Shown: piece by piece, positions 1-8,981 of the stretch
Layout of the letters: each line of letters starts with the position of its first letter
How positions within the stretch are numbered: the first letter of the stretch is position 1
From: Dethiosulfatibacter aminovorans DSM 17477
GTDB lineage: Bacteria; Bacillota; Clostridia; Tissierellales; Dethiosulfatibacteraceae
Direction: 5' to 3'
Length of the DNA stretch: 64,000 nt
NCBI RefSeq assembly: GCF_900142005.1
Contig: NZ_FQZL01000005.1
Span: 1-64,000, forward strand
Notes under the pieces: model-generated
Seen by the model: only the letters and a program-made list of their open reading frames with translations
What the model was told of the DNA's origin: nothing
Databases searched by the model: none
Made by a program: the position numbers and the translations under genes

Positions 1-798
1 TCAGACACAAGAGGATTCTGTGCGGCACCTGTACATGCCCTCATTCAGGCATCAGCCCTCGTCAAGGCGGGAGTATACAAGAATGTAGTCATGGTTGCAG
101 GTGGAGCAACTGCAAAGCTTGGAATGAACGGAAAGGACCACGTGAAGAAGGAAATGCCGGTCCTTGAAGACGTACTGGGAGCATTTGCAATACTGGTAAG
201 CGAAAACGACGGTGTGAACCCTCAGGTCAGGACAGACCTTGTAGGAAGACATACGGTGGGAACGGGATCCTCTCCACAGGCAGTAATAACATCACTTATT
301 ACGGACCCTCTTGACAAGGCAGGCCTTAAGATTACAGACATAGACAAATACTCGGTGGAGATGCAAAACCCCGATATCACAAAGCCTGCAGGAGCAGGAA
401 ATGTTCCTGAATCAAACTACAAGATGATAGGAGCCCTTGGAGTAAAAAGAAAAGACATAGAAAGAAAAGAGCTTCCAAATTTCGTTAAGGACCACGGAAT
501 GAACGGATGGGCCCCAACCCAGGGACACATACCTTCAGGAGTGCCCTACCTTGGATTTGCAATGGAAGACCTTACTGAAGGAAGCCTGAACAAGGTAATG
601 ATAGTAGGAAAGGGAAGCCTCTTCCTCGGAAGGATGACAAACCTCTTTGACGGAGTATCCGTAATCATTGAAAGAAACAGCGGCAAGATTACGTCGGATC
701 AACCGACTGAAAATACATTGTCACGGGATACGGTGAAATCCATGATAGCAGAGGCAATGAGAGGACTTGCATCACAGCTTCTTGACGGACAGGAGTGA
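1..798 (+). CDS. grdC: Glycine reductase complex component C, beta subunit (5' partial)
   Basis: The frame is open from base 1, so the N-terminus lies outside the window; 265 residues and the TGA stop at 796-798 are present. The protein is a FabH/thiolase-like subunit of protein C, the cytoplasmic component of glycine, sarcosine and betaine reductases that converts the carboxymethyl-selenoether on protein A to acetyl phosphate together with GrdD. Visible features are the Cys in the DTRGFCAAPVHAL segment at the very start, consistent with the thiolase-type active-site Cys, and a C-terminal glycine-rich part (MIVGKGSLFLGRMTNLFDG). grdD follows after 4 bases, the usual grdC-grdD pairing. Codon use is strongly biased (AAG, GGA, AAC), as expected for a highly expressed fermentation gene. 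The neighbours that would say which reductase it serves are outside the window. Confidence 0.93.
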   Translation, partial: SDTRGFCAAPVHALIQASALVKAGVYKNVVMVAGGATAKLGMNGKDHVKKEMPVLEDVLGAFAILVSENDGVNPQVRTDLVGRHTVGTGSSPQAVITSLITDPLDKAGLKITDIDKYSVEMQNPDITKPAGAGNVPESNYKMIGALGVKRKDIERKELPNFVKDHGMNGWAPTQGHIPSGVPYLGFAMEDLTEGSLNKVMIVGKGSLFLGRMTNLFDGVSVIIERNSGKITSDQPTENTLSRDTVKSMIAEAMRGLASQLLDGQE

Positions 799-802
799 TG
801 AC

Positions 803-1969
803 ATGGAAGAGAAGAAGATAAAACAACTCATTGGAAAGACAATGCTTGAAATAGCCGAAGCCATAGAAACAGGATCCTTCGGTCAAAAGACAAGGGTTGG
901 AATAACAATCCTTGGAAGCGAGCATGGAAGCAAGAACCTCATAGACGGAGCAGTCCTCGCGGCAAGGAACAATCCCGACATGGAAGTGGTCCTCATAGGA
1001 CCGAAGAATGACTCGGGACTAGAGACTGTCGAAGTTGACTCCGAGGAAGAGATGCACACAAAGATGGAGGAGCTCCTTGATTCGAACCACATAAGTGCGT
1101 GTGTAACAATGCACTACAACTTCCCAATAGGAGTATCAACGGTAGGAAAGGTATTCACTCCCGGAATGGGAAAAGAGATGTACCTTGCGACAACAACGGG
1201 AACATCGTCTGTTCACAGAAGCGAGGCGATGGTGAAGAATGCACTGCACGGAATAATCACAGCCAAGTCAATGGGACTTGAAAACCCTACAGTGGGAATA
1301 CTGAACCTTGACGGAGCAAGACAGGTTGAAAGGGCACTTAAGGATCTTGATTCAAGAGGATATGCCATAAACTTCGCGGAATCCATGAGATCAGACGGAG
1401 GATCCGTAATGAGAGGAAACGACCTTCTCTGCGGAACTGCAGATGTAATGGTTACGGACACCCTCACTGGAAACATAATGATGAAGGTATTCTCCTCATT
1501 CACTACCGGAGGAAGCTACGAGGCATCAGGATTCGGCTACGGACCCGGAATAGGAGAGGACTATGAAAGGACAATACTGATCCTTTCAAGGGCATCGGGA
1601 ATTCCTGTAGTGGCAAATGCATTGGCATATGCGAAGGACCTTGCAAAGGGAAGGCTTGCGGAAAAGAGCAGGACCGAATTCCAGAAAGCTAAAAAGTCAG
1701 GACTTGATGAGATACTTGATTCCCTTAAGGAAACAAAGAAGGCTGCGGAAACTGCTGAAGAAGTGAAGATGCCTGAAAAGGAGACTGTTACAGGACAGAT
1801 AGCGGGAATAGACATCATGGATCTTGAGGATGCAGTTCAGGCCCTGTGGAAGGAAGGCATTTATGCAGAAAGCGGCATGGGGTGTACAGGCCCGATAGTC
1901 AGAGTCAATGAAGATAAGATGGAGGATGCTGTAAAAGCTCTTGTGAAGGCTGAATTTCTGGCGGGATGA
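803..1969 (+). CDS. grdD: Glycine reductase complex component C, alpha subunit
   Basis: 388 residues, full family length. The ATG at 803 is preceded by GGAGTGATGAC and starts MEEKKIKQLIGK; a longer upstream extension in the same frame would overlap grdC and lacks support. The N-terminal two thirds resemble the PlsX/phosphotransacetylase fold expected of GrdD (GITILGSEHGSKNLIDGAV). The C-terminal extension ends in YAESGMGCTGPIVRV with Cys361, matching the essential C-terminal Cys (about residue 359) described for GrdD, which takes part in releasing acetyl phosphate by phosphorolysis. It acts in the cytosol with GrdC in Stickland fermentation. It is cotranscribed with grdC, and a terminator hairpin lies 16 bases after the stop. 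Confidence 0.95.
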   Translation: MEEKKIKQLIGKTMLEIAEAIETGSFGQKTRVGITILGSEHGSKNLIDGAVLAARNNPDMEVVLIGPKNDSGLETVEVDSEEEMHTKMEELLDSNHISACVTMHYNFPIGVSTVGKVFTPGMGKEMYLATTTGTSSVHRSEAMVKNALHGIITAKSMGLENPTVGILNLDGARQVERALKDLDSRGYAINFAESMRSDGGSVMRGNDLLCGTADVMVTDTLTGNIMMKVFSSFTTGGSYEASGFGYGPGIGEDYERTILILSRASGIPVVANALAYAKDLAKGRLAEKSRTEFQKAKKSGLDEILDSLKETKKAAETAEEVKMPEKETVTGQIAGIDIMDLEDAVQALWKEGIYAESGMGCTGPIVRVNEDKMEDAVKALVKAEFLAG

Positions 1970-1984
1970 TGCGAATGAATGCAT

Positions 1985-2036
1985 AGAGGCTGTGCCATAA
2001 CCGGAGATTAACCGGACGAGGTGCAGCCTCTTTCTT
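1985..2036 (+). terminator. Intrinsic terminator after grdCD
   Basis: Inverted repeat AGAGGCTG (1985-1992) / CAGCCTCT (2024-2031) with partial extension inward (TGCC/GGTG), followed by TTTCTT. It ends the grdC-grdD transcript. Confidence 0.75.
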
Positions 2037-2085
2037 GTATCATAAGTCAAGAAATATTAGATGAATTTTTGTGCAGTTGGAACGT

Positions 2086-2778
2086 CTATATAAGTATCAA
2101 ATACCCCATAAGCACTATGGCCAAATCTGCACATATATGAACGAACCAGCTGTTGAAAAAGGTATTGTCCTTGTCGTCCAGGAGGTTGAATATTGTTCCT
2201 CCAACAAAGAGGCCTGCAATGGCCAATATATAAAGAAGCGGGGAGAACCAGTTCTGGAAGTTTGCTATGTGATAGATTGCAAACATAATAGAGCTTGTTA
2301 CGTATCCCGTCTTTCTATAGCCGATTTTTTTCAGGTTAAGAAATATGAATCCTCTGAAGAAGTATTCCTCCAGGAGTGAATTGACAAATGACATGTACAA
2401 TCCATAAAAAAGAAGATTGTCTTTGGTTATTTTGTATTTGTCTGCAAAATCCGTCCTCATGGACTCCATGTCAAGGAAGCCCTTGAAGATGGAGAACATA
2501 CCTATAAGAAAAAGGAATAATACCAATCCAAGTATTGTGCTGATGCTTTTTATCTTCAGTTTCCTGAAATTCCTTCCGGCATTTTCAATGGAGCCCTTTA
2601 TGATATTGTCTTTTGTAACAAAGATATAGATAAGTGGAAATGTCAGAAAGGTTATGAGTTTAACTGCTATCTTGGTATTGTAGCTAAGCATCAGTACCTG
2701 GTCGGTGATATACAGTGTTGCTATGGTCAACAATGAAGTTGTTATTATATATAATAGCTTTTTTGTTTTCAAATTCAA
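2086..2778 (-). CDS. CPBP family intramembrane metalloprotease
   Basis: 230 residues with several hydrophobic segments. The three CPBP/CAAX-protease motifs are in order: EEYFFRGF (EExxxR), then FAIYH, then FVHICAD near the C-terminus. The Glu pair and the His residues are the predicted metal/proton-transfer residues of this glutamate-type membrane protease family (Rce1, PrsW-related). Bacterial members cut membrane proteins or bacteriocin-related substrates, but the substrate here cannot be told. The best start is TTG at 2778 with AGAGGAC directly upstream; no ATG near it has a better site. The gene stands alone between grdD and a divergent acetate-type permease. Confidence 0.85.
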   Translation of the reverse strand: MNLKTKKLLYIITTSLLTIATLYITDQVLMLSYNTKIAVKLITFLTFPLIYIFVTKDNIIKGSIENAGRNFRKLKIKSISTILGLVLFLFLIGMFSIFKGFLDMESMRTDFADKYKITKDNLLFYGLYMSFVNSLLEEYFFRGFIFLNLKKIGYRKTGYVTSSIMFAIYHIANFQNWFSPLLYILAIAGLFVGGTIFNLLDDKDNTFFNSWFVHICADLAIVLMGYLILI

Positions 2779-2996
2779 GTCCTCTTCTATTTATGTTTTA
2801 GTTTAGGAAAGCTCATATGCGTAGAAAGCTTACCACCACCAATTATAGCACAGATGGCTTGTGTTTTATAAGTGGTAACGATCATTCACTGACGTAAAAA
2901 AGGAATTAATGCAAGAATGCATTTATGTCTTGCATGGTGGGATTCAAAAATGATAAAATGTTCGAGGTCAGTTATATAATTAGGAGGATTCAATTA

Positions 2997-3620
2997 ATGA
3001 ATGAAAGAAAAATTACTGTAGCCAACCCTACGCCGTTGGGCTTGCTGGGATTGGCTCTCGTCACGATTGTGGCGTCGTCTGCAAAGCTGGGACTCACTAC
3101 CGGAGTCTCGTACCTGATTCCATGGGTGGTGTTTTTGGGGGCTACTGCACAGCTCATTGCATGTTTCATGGATTTTAAGAAGGACAACATGTTTGGAGCT
3201 ACGGCATTTGGAGGATATGCATTGTTCTGGTATTCAATGGCAATGGCATGGATGATGAATGCAGGGGTGTTTGGTGAAACCCTTGCCAATGCTGTGGATC
3301 CGAAGCAACTTGGATTTGCATTCATAGGATACCTTATATTCAGCGTATTCATGACTGTGGGATCATTGGCAACAAACAAGGTATTATTCATAATATTTTT
3401 CCTTATCGATTTGCTGTTTCTGGGATTGTCCCTTTCAACCTTCCATATAATGGAAGAGCTGGCGCATGAACTTGCAGCATATTCGGAGTTCTTGATTTCA
3501 ATGGTTTCGTTCTACGGTTCGGGAGCAATAATCGTAAACGGTGCTTTCGGCAAGGAAGTGCTTCCCATAGGCAAGGCTATCTACAGCCCTGTGAAAGCCA
3601 AACTCAAGAAAGTTGCATAG
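2997..3620 (+). CDS. Acetate uptake transporter family protein (GPR1/FUN34/YaaH, SatP-like)
   Basis: 207 residues with six predicted membrane helices. The family signature NPxPLGL is near the N-terminus (ANPTPLGLLGLAL, residues about 9-21). The ATG at 2997 is set by AGGAGG at 2982-2987; upstream in-frame starts lack a site. SatP-type proteins are proton-linked permeases or channels for acetate and succinate. Lying 1 kb from grdCD, whose product is converted to acetate, it may serve acetate movement, but this is inference from proximity only. A strong bidirectional hairpin follows. Confidence 0.88.
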   Translation: MNERKITVANPTPLGLLGLALVTIVASSAKLGLTTGVSYLIPWVVFLGATAQLIACFMDFKKDNMFGATAFGGYALFWYSMAMAWMMNAGVFGETLANAVDPKQLGFAFIGYLIFSVFMTVGSLATNKVLFIIFFLIDLLFLGLSLSTFHIMEELAHELAAYSEFLISMVSFYGSGAIIVNGAFGKEVLPIGKAIYSPVKAKLKKVA

Positions 3621-3635
3621 AGTTATTTAATTAAT

Positions 3636-3680
3636 AAAGGCATTTGAATTTTCGTCTGGAATTCAAATGCCTTTTTAAAT
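3636..3680 (+). terminator. Bidirectional intrinsic terminator
   Basis: Perfect 15-bp inverted repeat AAAGGCATTTGAATT (3636-3650) / AATTCAAATGCCTTT (3660-3674) with T-rich sequence on the right and A-rich on the left. It can end both the rightward acetate-permease gene and the leftward histidine kinase gene. Confidence 0.85.
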
Positions 3681-3696
3681 TACTAAGTTAAAATGG

Positions 3697-5532
3697 TTAA
3701 GTCGCTTTGTTTAAGGAGAAGTAGAAGGTGGTTCCTTTGTTTACCTGTGATTCTACTTTCAGTTCGGAGCCGTGGGCATCTATTATTGATTTTGAAATGA
3801 AGAGTCCAAGTCCGTAGCTTTTCTTGTCCTTGTTGTCGCCCTTGTAGAACATATCGAAAATGTACTTCTGGTCCCTTTCAGGAATTCCTATTCCATTGTC
3901 CTTGACTGAAAACAGTATGTGGTCCCTATCTTCTTCTATTTTGAGCGTGACGGTTGATCCTTCCTGTGAATACTTTACGGCATTTGTGATAAGATTGTTG
4001 ATAACCCTGTTGATTTTTATTGTATCCATATATACCCATGTATTTTCATCAACTTTAATGGATGATTCGAATTTCCTGTTTGAATTTTCCACATAAGCTC
4101 TTGACTGCTTTTCCATAGCCCTTGAAGCGGTGACTGCAGATGTCTTTTCCATATTGAGCTTCTGGTTGTATTGCGCTTCATAGGTGGAATCCAGTATGTC
4201 AAAGGTTATGTTTTCTATGCCTTCGGCACTTGCATATATTTCTTTTAAAAATCTTTTCCTGTCTTTTTCATCCTTTACCATATCTGAAATGAGGCCCTGT
4301 GAAAAGCCCTTGATAAGAGTTATGGATGTCCTCAGGTCATGCGACAGGGTCGATATGAACCTGGCTGTTTCGTATGATTTCTTTTCAAGTGAGGTTGTCA
4401 GTTCCTCCGAGGTGCGTATGAGGTCATAGCTGTCTTTTTCCAGTGAGCTCCTCCTGTCCAGATATTCCTTAAGGTTTTCATATGAATTGTTCAGGTTTTC
4501 CAGTTCATCTTCTTTTTTTCCGTTGAAGGTGCTCTTTGTTTTTGCTATTGTGGTGTCAAGATAGTTGCTGCTGTCGGTTATGCTGTTTATATAGTTTGTA
4601 ATTGATACTATGGGTTTGGATATCTTTCCCGACACAAGTATGCTTGTTGCTATTGCTGCAAAAATGAGCAGTATTCCCAAGCCAAATACGTATATGAGAA
4701 GACGGGCTGATTTTTGCTCAAGTTCCTTTTCAGGAAGGTTTGCCATGAGAATCCAGTTGTTGCTGTTCATCTGCTTGTATGTTCTGATGAGACCTTCTGA
4801 ACGGTCCTTGATGAAGGTGTCCTTGCTTAAGCCGGTCAGGTTGATCTCGTAGTCGGAGTTTTCTACTCTTTGGCCGATTTTTTCAGAATCAACATGAGAT
4901 AGAATGAAGCCGTTTGAATCGATGATCACATAGTATCCGGATTTTCCCAACTCGAAGTCTTTGATGAAGTTTATGAATTCCTCGGCTCTGATGGCTATCC
5001 CTGCCAGGGCTATCAGCTCACCTTGGTTGTCAGTGATGGGATAAACGGTGTTGACTATCATTGATCCGTCTGATTTTGCATGGAGGATGTCGCTTGTGAC
5101 AAGCATTTTTGTTTCCAGTGATTTCTGAACATATTCCCTTTCCGAAAGGTCGAGATATATTGCTTCTGTCATTGTTGTAGAAATAATTACGCCTGATGTA
5201 TCTATGATGAAGAGGTCCATATGGTAGTTTCTTTCACTGTTCAGTTCATCCATTCTGGCTGAAAGGTAACTGTTTAGGTCATACATTTCCATTTCACCCT
5301 TGAGGAATTTTTCCACCTGTACATCCCGGGCAAGGAGCTGTGTTTCCTGTTGTATGGATTCCACCAGAAGGTCTATTTTTTCCTGTGCTCTCAACAGCTG
5401 TACTTCCATATATTTTTCAGCCTCGTCGTTTAGGACCTTGGCTGATATGGAATAAATGAACAAGCTGATGATAATCAGAAATATTATGATTATTATGCTG
5501 ATCATCAGAGTGATTTTCTTTTTAAGACTCAT
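3697..5532 (-). CDS. Membrane sensor histidine kinase with extracellular Cache-type sensor
   Basis: 611 residues. Transmembrane helix 1 is at about 8-30, an extracellular sensor at about 31-275 has double-Cache character (LFIIDTSGVIIS; GYYVIIDSNGFILSHVD), helix 2 is at about 277-302, followed by a HAMP-like linker and coiled coil to about 385. The H-box LSHDLRTSITLI places the phosphorylated His at 398. The N-box NNLITNAVKYS, G1 box DNGIGIP and G2 box GLGLFISKSI are intact. Cache sensors usually bind small organic acids or amino acids. Read leftward; the only other two-component gene nearby is the divergent response regulator at 7314, with the YjiH-type gene in between, so the pair is a plausible but unproven system. 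Confidence 0.92.
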   Translation of the reverse strand: MSLKKKITLMISIIIIIFLIIISLFIYSISAKVLNDEAEKYMEVQLLRAQEKIDLLVESIQQETQLLARDVQVEKFLKGEMEMYDLNSYLSARMDELNSERNYHMDLFIIDTSGVIISTTMTEAIYLDLSEREYVQKSLETKMLVTSDILHAKSDGSMIVNTVYPITDNQGELIALAGIAIRAEEFINFIKDFELGKSGYYVIIDSNGFILSHVDSEKIGQRVENSDYEINLTGLSKDTFIKDRSEGLIRTYKQMNSNNWILMANLPEKELEQKSARLLIYVFGLGILLIFAAIATSILVSGKISKPIVSITNYINSITDSSNYLDTTIAKTKSTFNGKKEDELENLNNSYENLKEYLDRRSSLEKDSYDLIRTSEELTTSLEKKSYETARFISTLSHDLRTSITLIKGFSQGLISDMVKDEKDRKRFLKEIYASAEGIENITFDILDSTYEAQYNQKLNMEKTSAVTASRAMEKQSRAYVENSNRKFESSIKVDENTWVYMDTIKINRVINNLITNAVKYSQEGSTVTLKIEEDRDHILFSVKDNGIGIPERDQKYIFDMFYKGDNKDKKSYGLGLFISKSIIDAHGSELKVESQVNKGTTFYFSLNKAT

Positions 5533-5564
5533 ATTATCATCCTTTGCATCTAATTTGGCTATAT

Positions 5565-5603
5565 AAAAAATAGAGTATTCTGCATATTTGCAGATACCCT
5601 ATT
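5565..5603 (-). terminator. Intrinsic terminator after the YjiH-type gene
   Basis: Imperfect stem AATAGAGTATTCTGC (5569-5583) / GCAGATACCCTATT (5590-5603). Read leftward it is followed by a T-tract (AAAAAA at 5565-5570 on the + strand). It separates the permease gene from the kinase gene downstream. Confidence 0.7.
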
Positions 5604-5623
5604 TTATCATATTTCAGTTGAAG

Positions 5624-6946
5624 TTAGAACAACAGATAGGCTACAGGTGCGGCTATGAGTATTGTAAGTGCTGTTCTTTCTGCCCAGATTATGAGTATCT
5701 CCTTCAATGAAATTGGTATTTCCGTAGACAGGATGCATGGTATTGATGCCGAGAAGAACAGTATGGACGATACGCTTACTACTCCTATTACATACTTTGT
5801 GATGATGTCTGAACCGGCAACCAGAAGTGCAGGCAGGAACATCTCTGCAATTTCAAGACCTGAAGCCTTGGCCGCAAGCATCGGGTCAGGAACTCTCGCC
5901 AAAAGAGTAAATGGATAGAAGATGTATCCTATGATGTCGAATACCGGCGTATATTTTGCAAGCAGAAGACCGAAGAGTCCTATGGAAAGTATGGATGGCA
6001 GTATTCCCATTGTCATCTTGAATCCGTCTCTCAGGTTTTCATATATGTTTTGAAGGAAAGGCGTTGAATTTTCTGCTGCCTCCATTCCTTCGGACCAAGC
6101 ATTTGCAAATATGTTTCCTTCCTTTTTTTCATGGACGTCAGGATTGTCAATTATGTATTCGTCGCTCTTCCTGCTCAAGGGATAGAGTCTGACGGTGATG
6201 GCCGATACTATGAATGTTATTACAAGGGTTGACCAGAAGTATATGTTCCACTGCTCCATGAGTCCAAGGGTCTTGGCAACGACTATCATGAATGTCGCGG
6301 ATACTGTTGAAAATCCTGTTGCTATTATGCAGGCTTCCTTGATTGTGTATTTTCCTTCCTTGAAGACTCTGTTTGTGATCAGCAGACCTATGGAATAGCT
6401 TCCTACGAAAGAAGCGACAGCATCTATTGCAGATTTTCCTGGAGTTTTCCATATCGGCTTCATTACAGGTTCCATGATTATTCCTATGAACTCCAGAAGA
6501 CCATATCCCACCAGGAATGTAAGGAAAATTGCTCCAACGGGAACTATGAGTCCTACAGGGATAACCAGCTTGTTGAACAGGAATGGTATCATGTCAGGTT
6601 CGAACAAAACCGCAGGTCCTATGTTGAAGATTGCCATGACTGCAACGGCGATTCCGAAGACCTTGAATATTGAAAATACCATATCCACCTTTGTCTTGTT
6701 CCATGTCTTGTTTTTGAATGGCAGTACTGCCCCAAGTATTATAACGATCAGTGCATAGTATGGTGTAAGAGGGGCAAGGTTGGTTTTTATTCCCGTTACT
6801 ATATGGTCCAGCAGTATAGTGGACTTGCCTCCAAGTTCCACGGGGATGAAAAACATTAGTATTCCGATGAAGCTGAAGATGAAAAATTTAAGAATTGTGT
6901 TGATTGAGTATGATTTCTTTTCTGTTAATTGTTTTCTTTGTTCCAT
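5624..6946 (-). CDS. YjiH family membrane protein (nucleoside-recognition/Gate domain)
   Basis: 440 residues, polytopic, with about ten hydrophobic segments. The first helix pair (FIFSFIGILMFFIPVELGG) and the Gate-like repeat segments (VGSYSIGLLITNRV; GFSTVSATFMIVVAK) match the YjiH family, whose members carry nucleoside-recognition/Gate domains. The transport substrate of this family is not established. The ATG at 6946 has AAGGAGG at the right distance. It lies between a sensor kinase gene and the divergent response regulator gene, a context that suggests two-component control. Confidence 0.8.
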   Translation of the reverse strand: MEQRKQLTEKKSYSINTILKFFIFSFIGILMFFIPVELGGKSTILLDHIVTGIKTNLAPLTPYYALIVIILGAVLPFKNKTWNKTKVDMVFSIFKVFGIAVAVMAIFNIGPAVLFEPDMIPFLFNKLVIPVGLIVPVGAIFLTFLVGYGLLEFIGIIMEPVMKPIWKTPGKSAIDAVASFVGSYSIGLLITNRVFKEGKYTIKEACIIATGFSTVSATFMIVVAKTLGLMEQWNIYFWSTLVITFIVSAITVRLYPLSRKSDEYIIDNPDVHEKKEGNIFANAWSEGMEAAENSTPFLQNIYENLRDGFKMTMGILPSILSIGLFGLLLAKYTPVFDIIGYIFYPFTLLARVPDPMLAAKASGLEIAEMFLPALLVAGSDIITKYVIGVVSVSSILFFSASIPCILSTEIPISLKEILIIWAERTALTILIAAPVAYLLF

Positions 6947-7313
6947 TGAATGTTCCTCCTTGTATTTTTACAGCTTCAGAAAGTCAAATATGTGTCATTC
7001 CACAATTATGTCTAACAGCTCCCTACTCCGTCGGTACAAAAATTTTTAAATCAATAATGATAATTTTAGCACCTCCAAGTCGAGACCTCGCTGTTATACA
7101 TTATTGCTCCATTGACATGATTTATAAGGATGACTTTCCTCTGCAACTAAAATATACCATAGAAAAATCGTTTTCTTGCGATGTTGACGGGTTTTATATT
7201 CAACTGTAATTGAATTGTGATATTTTGTCATGAAACTGTTATAATTATAGGAGGAAGTATTGTTATATAATAATTATTGTGAATGTTGTTTATAATAGGT
7301 GAAGGAGGCAGCC
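6947..7313. other. 367-bp divergent intergenic region
   Basis: AT-rich control region between the leftward YjiH-type gene and the rightward response regulator. Two TATAAT-like -10 elements occur on the + strand (7240-7245 and 7291-7296) without convincing -35 boxes. No gene with coding character is seen here. Confidence 0.5.
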
Positions 7314-7985
7314 ATGGACAGCAGAGTTTTGATAGTGGATGACGACAAGAGGATAGTGAACCTCATTCAGGAGTACATGAAGATGTATGATATCAAGTCC
7401 GTTGCGGCATACAGCGGAAAGGACGCCCTTGCAATGCTGGATGAAAGAGTGAGCCTCATAATCCTGGATATCAACATGGATGACATGGACGGTATAACTC
7501 TTTGTGAAAAGATCCGTGTAACAAATGACGTGCCCATAATTTTCCTCAGCGCAAATGCCACTCAGTACGACAAGGTGAGGGGACTTGGCGTTGGAGCCGA
7601 CGACTATATAACGAAGCCCTTCGACCCCGTTGTGCTGATTGCAAAGATAAAGGCCCACCTTCGAAGAGCCGAAAGGTATGGGAGGGACAGCTACGACAGG
7701 GCAGTGGAATTCGGCGATATAAAGGTCTACAGGAATGCCTACAAGGTGACGGCTGGGGGAGAGGATATAAGCCTGTCCAATACTGAGTTCAAGCTTCTGC
7801 TATACTTCATCGACAATGCATATACTGCTCTTACAAGAAAACAGATACTCTACAATGTATGGGAAAGTGAAGTCTACGATGAAGGTACGGTTACAACCTA
7901 TGTGAACAGGCTGAGAAGCAAGATAGACAAGGATGAAAAACATATCAAGTCTGTCAGGGGAGTAGGGTATATTTTTGAGAAATAG
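7314..7985 (+). CDS. OmpR/PhoB-type response regulator
   Basis: 223 residues. The ATG at 7314 (MDSRVLIVDDD) is chosen because AAGGAGG at 7302-7308 is well placed for it. The receiver domain has the acidic cluster DDD at 8-10, phospho-acceptor Asp52 in LIILDINMDDMDG and Lys101 in YITKPFDP. The C-terminal winged helix spans about 135-223 (SNTEFKLLLYFIDN; VTTYVNRLRSKI). It would bind promoter DNA when phosphorylated. The neighbouring Cache kinase at 3697-5532 is the likely partner by proximity, and the YjiH-type gene between them a likely target; both are inference. Confidence 0.93.
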   Translation: MDSRVLIVDDDKRIVNLIQEYMKMYDIKSVAAYSGKDALAMLDERVSLIILDINMDDMDGITLCEKIRVTNDVPIIFLSANATQYDKVRGLGVGADDYITKPFDPVVLIAKIKAHLRRAERYGRDSYDRAVEFGDIKVYRNAYKVTAGGEDISLSNTEFKLLLYFIDNAYTALTRKQILYNVWESEVYDEGTVTTYVNRLRSKIDKDEKHIKSVRGVGYIFEK

Positions 7986-7992
7986 GAATGTA

Positions 7993-8020
7993 AAAGGAGA
8001 TGCGGGTGCATCTCCTTTAA
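7993..8020 (+). terminator. Intrinsic terminator after response regulator
   Basis: Perfect 11-bp stem AAAGGAGATGC (7993-8003) / GCATCTCCTTT (8008-8018) with a GGGT loop. It lies between convergent genes and may act on both. Confidence 0.75.
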
Positions 8021-8060
8021 ATATTGCCAGGTTTTGTTGTAGACACTTTAGGAGCATCTT

Positions 8061-8867
8061 TCAGTCTATAAGTATCTGTATTTCATAATTCGCTTCGCTG
8101 TAGGGGCTGTTGCTCAGGAATTTAAATTCTTCTGCAATGACTATTTCTGCCTTGATATCGTTTTTCTTCAGGTAATCGCTCAATTCACCAACATCACATT
8201 TTTCAGACAATAACTTGGTGCAGTAGCATAGATAGTTGCCTTTTGGAATTTCCACAATATATTTTTCCGGATGACTTTCCTCGAACTCTACACCAACTGT
8301 AGATTTTTCAAATAGTATTTGATTGTTTTTCAACGCATTTCCATCCAATATATAGCCATAGGGATTCAGAAAGCTGATGGCATCGGTAAAATGTTTTCTG
8401 GTGATTTTCCTCAGCCCCAAATCCATTTCATATACGGTTTCATCCTTTTTACAGTCATAGGCTACATAACAGCGCTTCTCTATCCGTCTTGTATATATGC
8501 TTTTGTTCATATGTACAATCTTGCAGTATTCATAATAGTCTTCCAGTTTGTTTAGACTGACATTTAGTATTTCCAGTTTGTGCATCTCTTGCTCGATTCT
8601 TTCCTTTTCCTTGTTGAAGAAGTTTCTTATATAAACAGGATCATTGCCGCTGTCAAGAGCCTTTCCCAGTTCTTTCAAGGGTATGTTCAGTTTCTTGAAC
8701 CGTTTTATCTTGTCTATTGTGGCAAACTGATCATAGGAGTAATATCGATAGCCGGTACTCTCATTGATATGAACAGGCTTGAGCAAGCCGATATCATCAT
8801 AGTAACGCAGGGTCTTAATAGGAATATTGTTTAATTTGGATGTTTCGCCAATAGAAAATAACTTCAT
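8061..8867 (-). CDS. MerR family transcriptional regulator with effector-binding domain
   Basis: 268 residues. The N-terminal winged helix-turn-helix is typical (LFSIGETSKLNNIPIKTLRYYDDIGLL, then STGYRYYSYDQ), followed by a dimerisation coiled coil at about 75-115. The C-terminal part (about 120-268) looks like a GyrI/BmrR-type ligand-binding domain (KYIVEIPKGNYLCYC). Such regulators bind hydrophobic or cationic drugs or metabolites and remodel promoters with long spacers. It is divergent from the PLP enzyme gene at 8982, with 114 bases between them, and may control that promoter. Ligand unknown. Confidence 0.9.
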   Translation of the reverse strand: MKLFSIGETSKLNNIPIKTLRYYDDIGLLKPVHINESTGYRYYSYDQFATIDKIKRFKKLNIPLKELGKALDSGNDPVYIRNFFNKEKERIEQEMHKLEILNVSLNKLEDYYEYCKIVHMNKSIYTRRIEKRCYVAYDCKKDETVYEMDLGLRKITRKHFTDAISFLNPYGYILDGNALKNNQILFEKSTVGVEFEESHPEKYIVEIPKGNYLCYCTKLLSEKCDVGELSDYLKKNDIKAEIVIAEEFKFLSNSPYSEANYEIQILID

Positions 8868-8902
8868 TTTTTCCTGCCTTCAAAAATATTTTTCATATGC
8901 TG

Positions 8903-8930
8903 TTGACTCTCCACAGACTGTATATATTAT
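8903..8930 (+). promoter_or_regulatory. Probable sigma-A promoter for the PLP enzyme gene
   Basis: TTGACT (8903-8908) and TATTAT (8925-8930) with a 16-bp spacer, in the divergent region between the MerR gene and the PLP enzyme gene. Confidence 0.45.
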
Positions 8931-8981
8931 CATTGTTTGTGAGATACATTTTGAATTTAATTTTATTATGAGGTGATTTAT

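Noticed and set aside
7225..7245. TTGTCA and TATAAT upstream of the response regulator as a promoter pair
   Set aside because: The spacer is only 9 bp; no acceptable -35 box at normal spacing was found.
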